Below are positions 4,875-5,602 of a DNA stretch of 5,602 bases, piece after piece. The DNA lies in NCBI GenBank assembly GCA_023396625.1, contig JAEWVY010000102.1, positions 1 through 5,602 on the forward strand, given 5' to 3'. Under the pieces are notes generated by a model. That model was not told the DNA's origin. It searched no databases and saw nothing but the letters and a program-made list of their open reading frames with translations. Origin of the DNA: Pseudomonadota bacterium. Its GTDB lineage: Bacteria; Pseudomonadota; Gammaproteobacteria; Burkholderiales; Burkholderiaceae_C. Within the stretch, counting starts at the first letter, position 1. Each line of letters begins with the position of its first letter. A program made the position numbers and the translations under genes.

Positions 4875-5602
4875 TGCAATCCGAGGACAACGCTGCCCTG
4901 AACCGTCGTCACTGGATGGTCCTGACAGGGTCGGTTCTGGGCGGCGCACTGTCCGGCTGCGGAGGGGGCGGGGATGTGGGCATGGCAAGTGTTCCCCCCG
5001 GGACGGGCGGGACAGGTCAGGTGGCCGCCGTGTTTGTCAGAGGGCTGATTTCGGGTTTCGGGAGCGTGATCGTCAACGGCATCCGGTTCGACGATGCCGC
5101 AGCGGCGGTTCAGGTCGACGGCGCGATGGCCACGCCAGCGGCTTTGCGCCTGGGCATGGTGATCGACGTGCACGGTGAGCGTGGCTCGAATCCGACGCTG
5201 GGTACGGCCAGCAACATTGCGGCGTGGTCGATCGCGCAAGGCACGGTGAGCAGCGTGCTGGCCGCTGGAGAAATCATCGTGGCAGGCATGACGGTGACCG
5301 TGGATGCGAACACTGTGCTTGATGGACTCAGCTCGCCGGCATCTCTGGCGGCGGGGCATCGCGTGACGGTATGGGGCTTGCAGGCTGACGCATCGGCCAA
5401 TCGCTGGAAAGCCACTCGCCTGGCGCTGAGCACCGTGCCAGGCGCGGTCCTGGTCAGTACCGGACAGGTGCAAACGCGCGACGGGCACCGCTATATCAAT
5501 GGCTACCGACTCGATGGCGATGTCGTTGGGGCCTTGGTTGCTGGCCAGTTGGTGCGCGTGGAAGGGCGATTGTCCCCGAACGGTGCAACGCTGGAGGTGG
5601 AG
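4871..5602 (+). CDS. DUF5666-repeat lipoprotein with Tat-like signal (3' end outside window)
   Basis: The 244 visible residues begin at ATG 4871, which overlaps the DUF6502 stop by 4 nt, so translation is probably coupled; AAGGA lies about 10 nt upstream. A second ATG follows directly at 4874. Residues 1-30 hold N11-R-R-H-W-M-V-L18, a twin-arginine-like motif, then a short hydrophobic stretch and the lipobox L27-S-G-C30, so a Tat-exported lipoprotein is likely. A Gly-rich linker follows. Three repeat-like beta units are visible: about 51-100 (GLISGFGSVIVNGIRFDD ... LGMVIDVHGE), about 114-180 (AQGTVSSVLAAGEIIVAGMT ... VTVWGL) and about 199-244 (STGQVQTRDGHRYINGYRLD ... GQLVRVEGRL). These agree with DUF5666, an OB-like small beta domain of unknown role often found in tandem. 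There is no stop before the window ends. Function is unknown; the gene pair DUF6502-DUF5666 seems to recur in related bacteria, from memory. Confidence 0.88.
   Translation, partial: MMQSEDNAALNRRHWMVLTGSVLGGALSGCGGGGDVGMASVPPGTGGTGQVAAVFVRGLISGFGSVIVNGIRFDDAAAAVQVDGAMATPAALRLGMVIDVHGERGSNPTLGTASNIAAWSIAQGTVSSVLAAGEIIVAGMTVTVDANTVLDGLSSPASLAAGHRVTVWGLQADASANRWKATRLALSTVPGAVLVSTGQVQTRDGHRYINGYRLDGDVVGALVAGQLVRVEGRLSPNGATLEVE

Noticed and set aside
4808..5488. Minus-strand open frame of 226 codons over the DUF5666 gene
   Set aside because: The plus strand here encodes a lipobox, a twin-arginine-like motif and DUF5666 repeats in one continuous frame. The minus-strand translation is rich in Arg, His and Ala with no domain, typical of a shadow frame.

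Overview
The window looks like chromosomal DNA from a high-GC betaproteobacterium, most likely Burkholderiales. That rests on base composition, codon use and the gene families present. No RNA gene, insertion sequence or CRISPR array is visible. The window is two divergent gene sets separated by an AT-richer intergenic region of about 160-190 bp.

Left block (minus strand, read from 3778 down past base 1): five tightly packed genes that look like one operon. In order they are a TlpA/ResA-type thioredoxin-like protein with a signal peptide and a WCGPC site; a 75-residue DUF4266 lipoprotein ending in CGCN; a 390-residue DUF3570 outer-membrane beta-barrel-like protein; an ApbE-family FAD:protein FMN transferase; and a lipoprotein with an EF-hand-like loop and a Pro-Ala tail, cut by the window edge. 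The first four are a recurrent neighbourhood as I remember it. The DUF3570 protein carries a motif (D87-S-V-S-G-A-T93) that matches the consensus ApbE uses to attach FMN covalently to Ser/Thr. My inference is an envelope redox module: ApbE flavinylates the DUF3570 barrel at Thr93, and TlpA handles the thiols of the small Cys-rich DUF4266 lipoprotein. None of this is proved by sequence alone.

Intergenic region (3779 to 3935 or 3968): a good sigma70-like promoter for the left operon (TTGACA, 17-nt spacer, GATATT), an opposing perfect TATAAT for the right block, and a 15-nt palindrome TGGGAAAATTTCCCA lying over both predicted start points. This looks like a shared operator. A second imperfect inverted repeat sits directly before the first possible start codon of the rightward gene.

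Right block (plus strand, 3936/3969 to beyond 5602): a DUF6502 protein with helix-turn-helix/winged-helix-like features, overlapping by 4 nt a DUF5666-repeat lipoprotein with a twin-arginine-like lipoprotein signal. The second gene runs off the right edge. The DUF6502 protein is a reasonable candidate regulator of one or both blocks, by position only.
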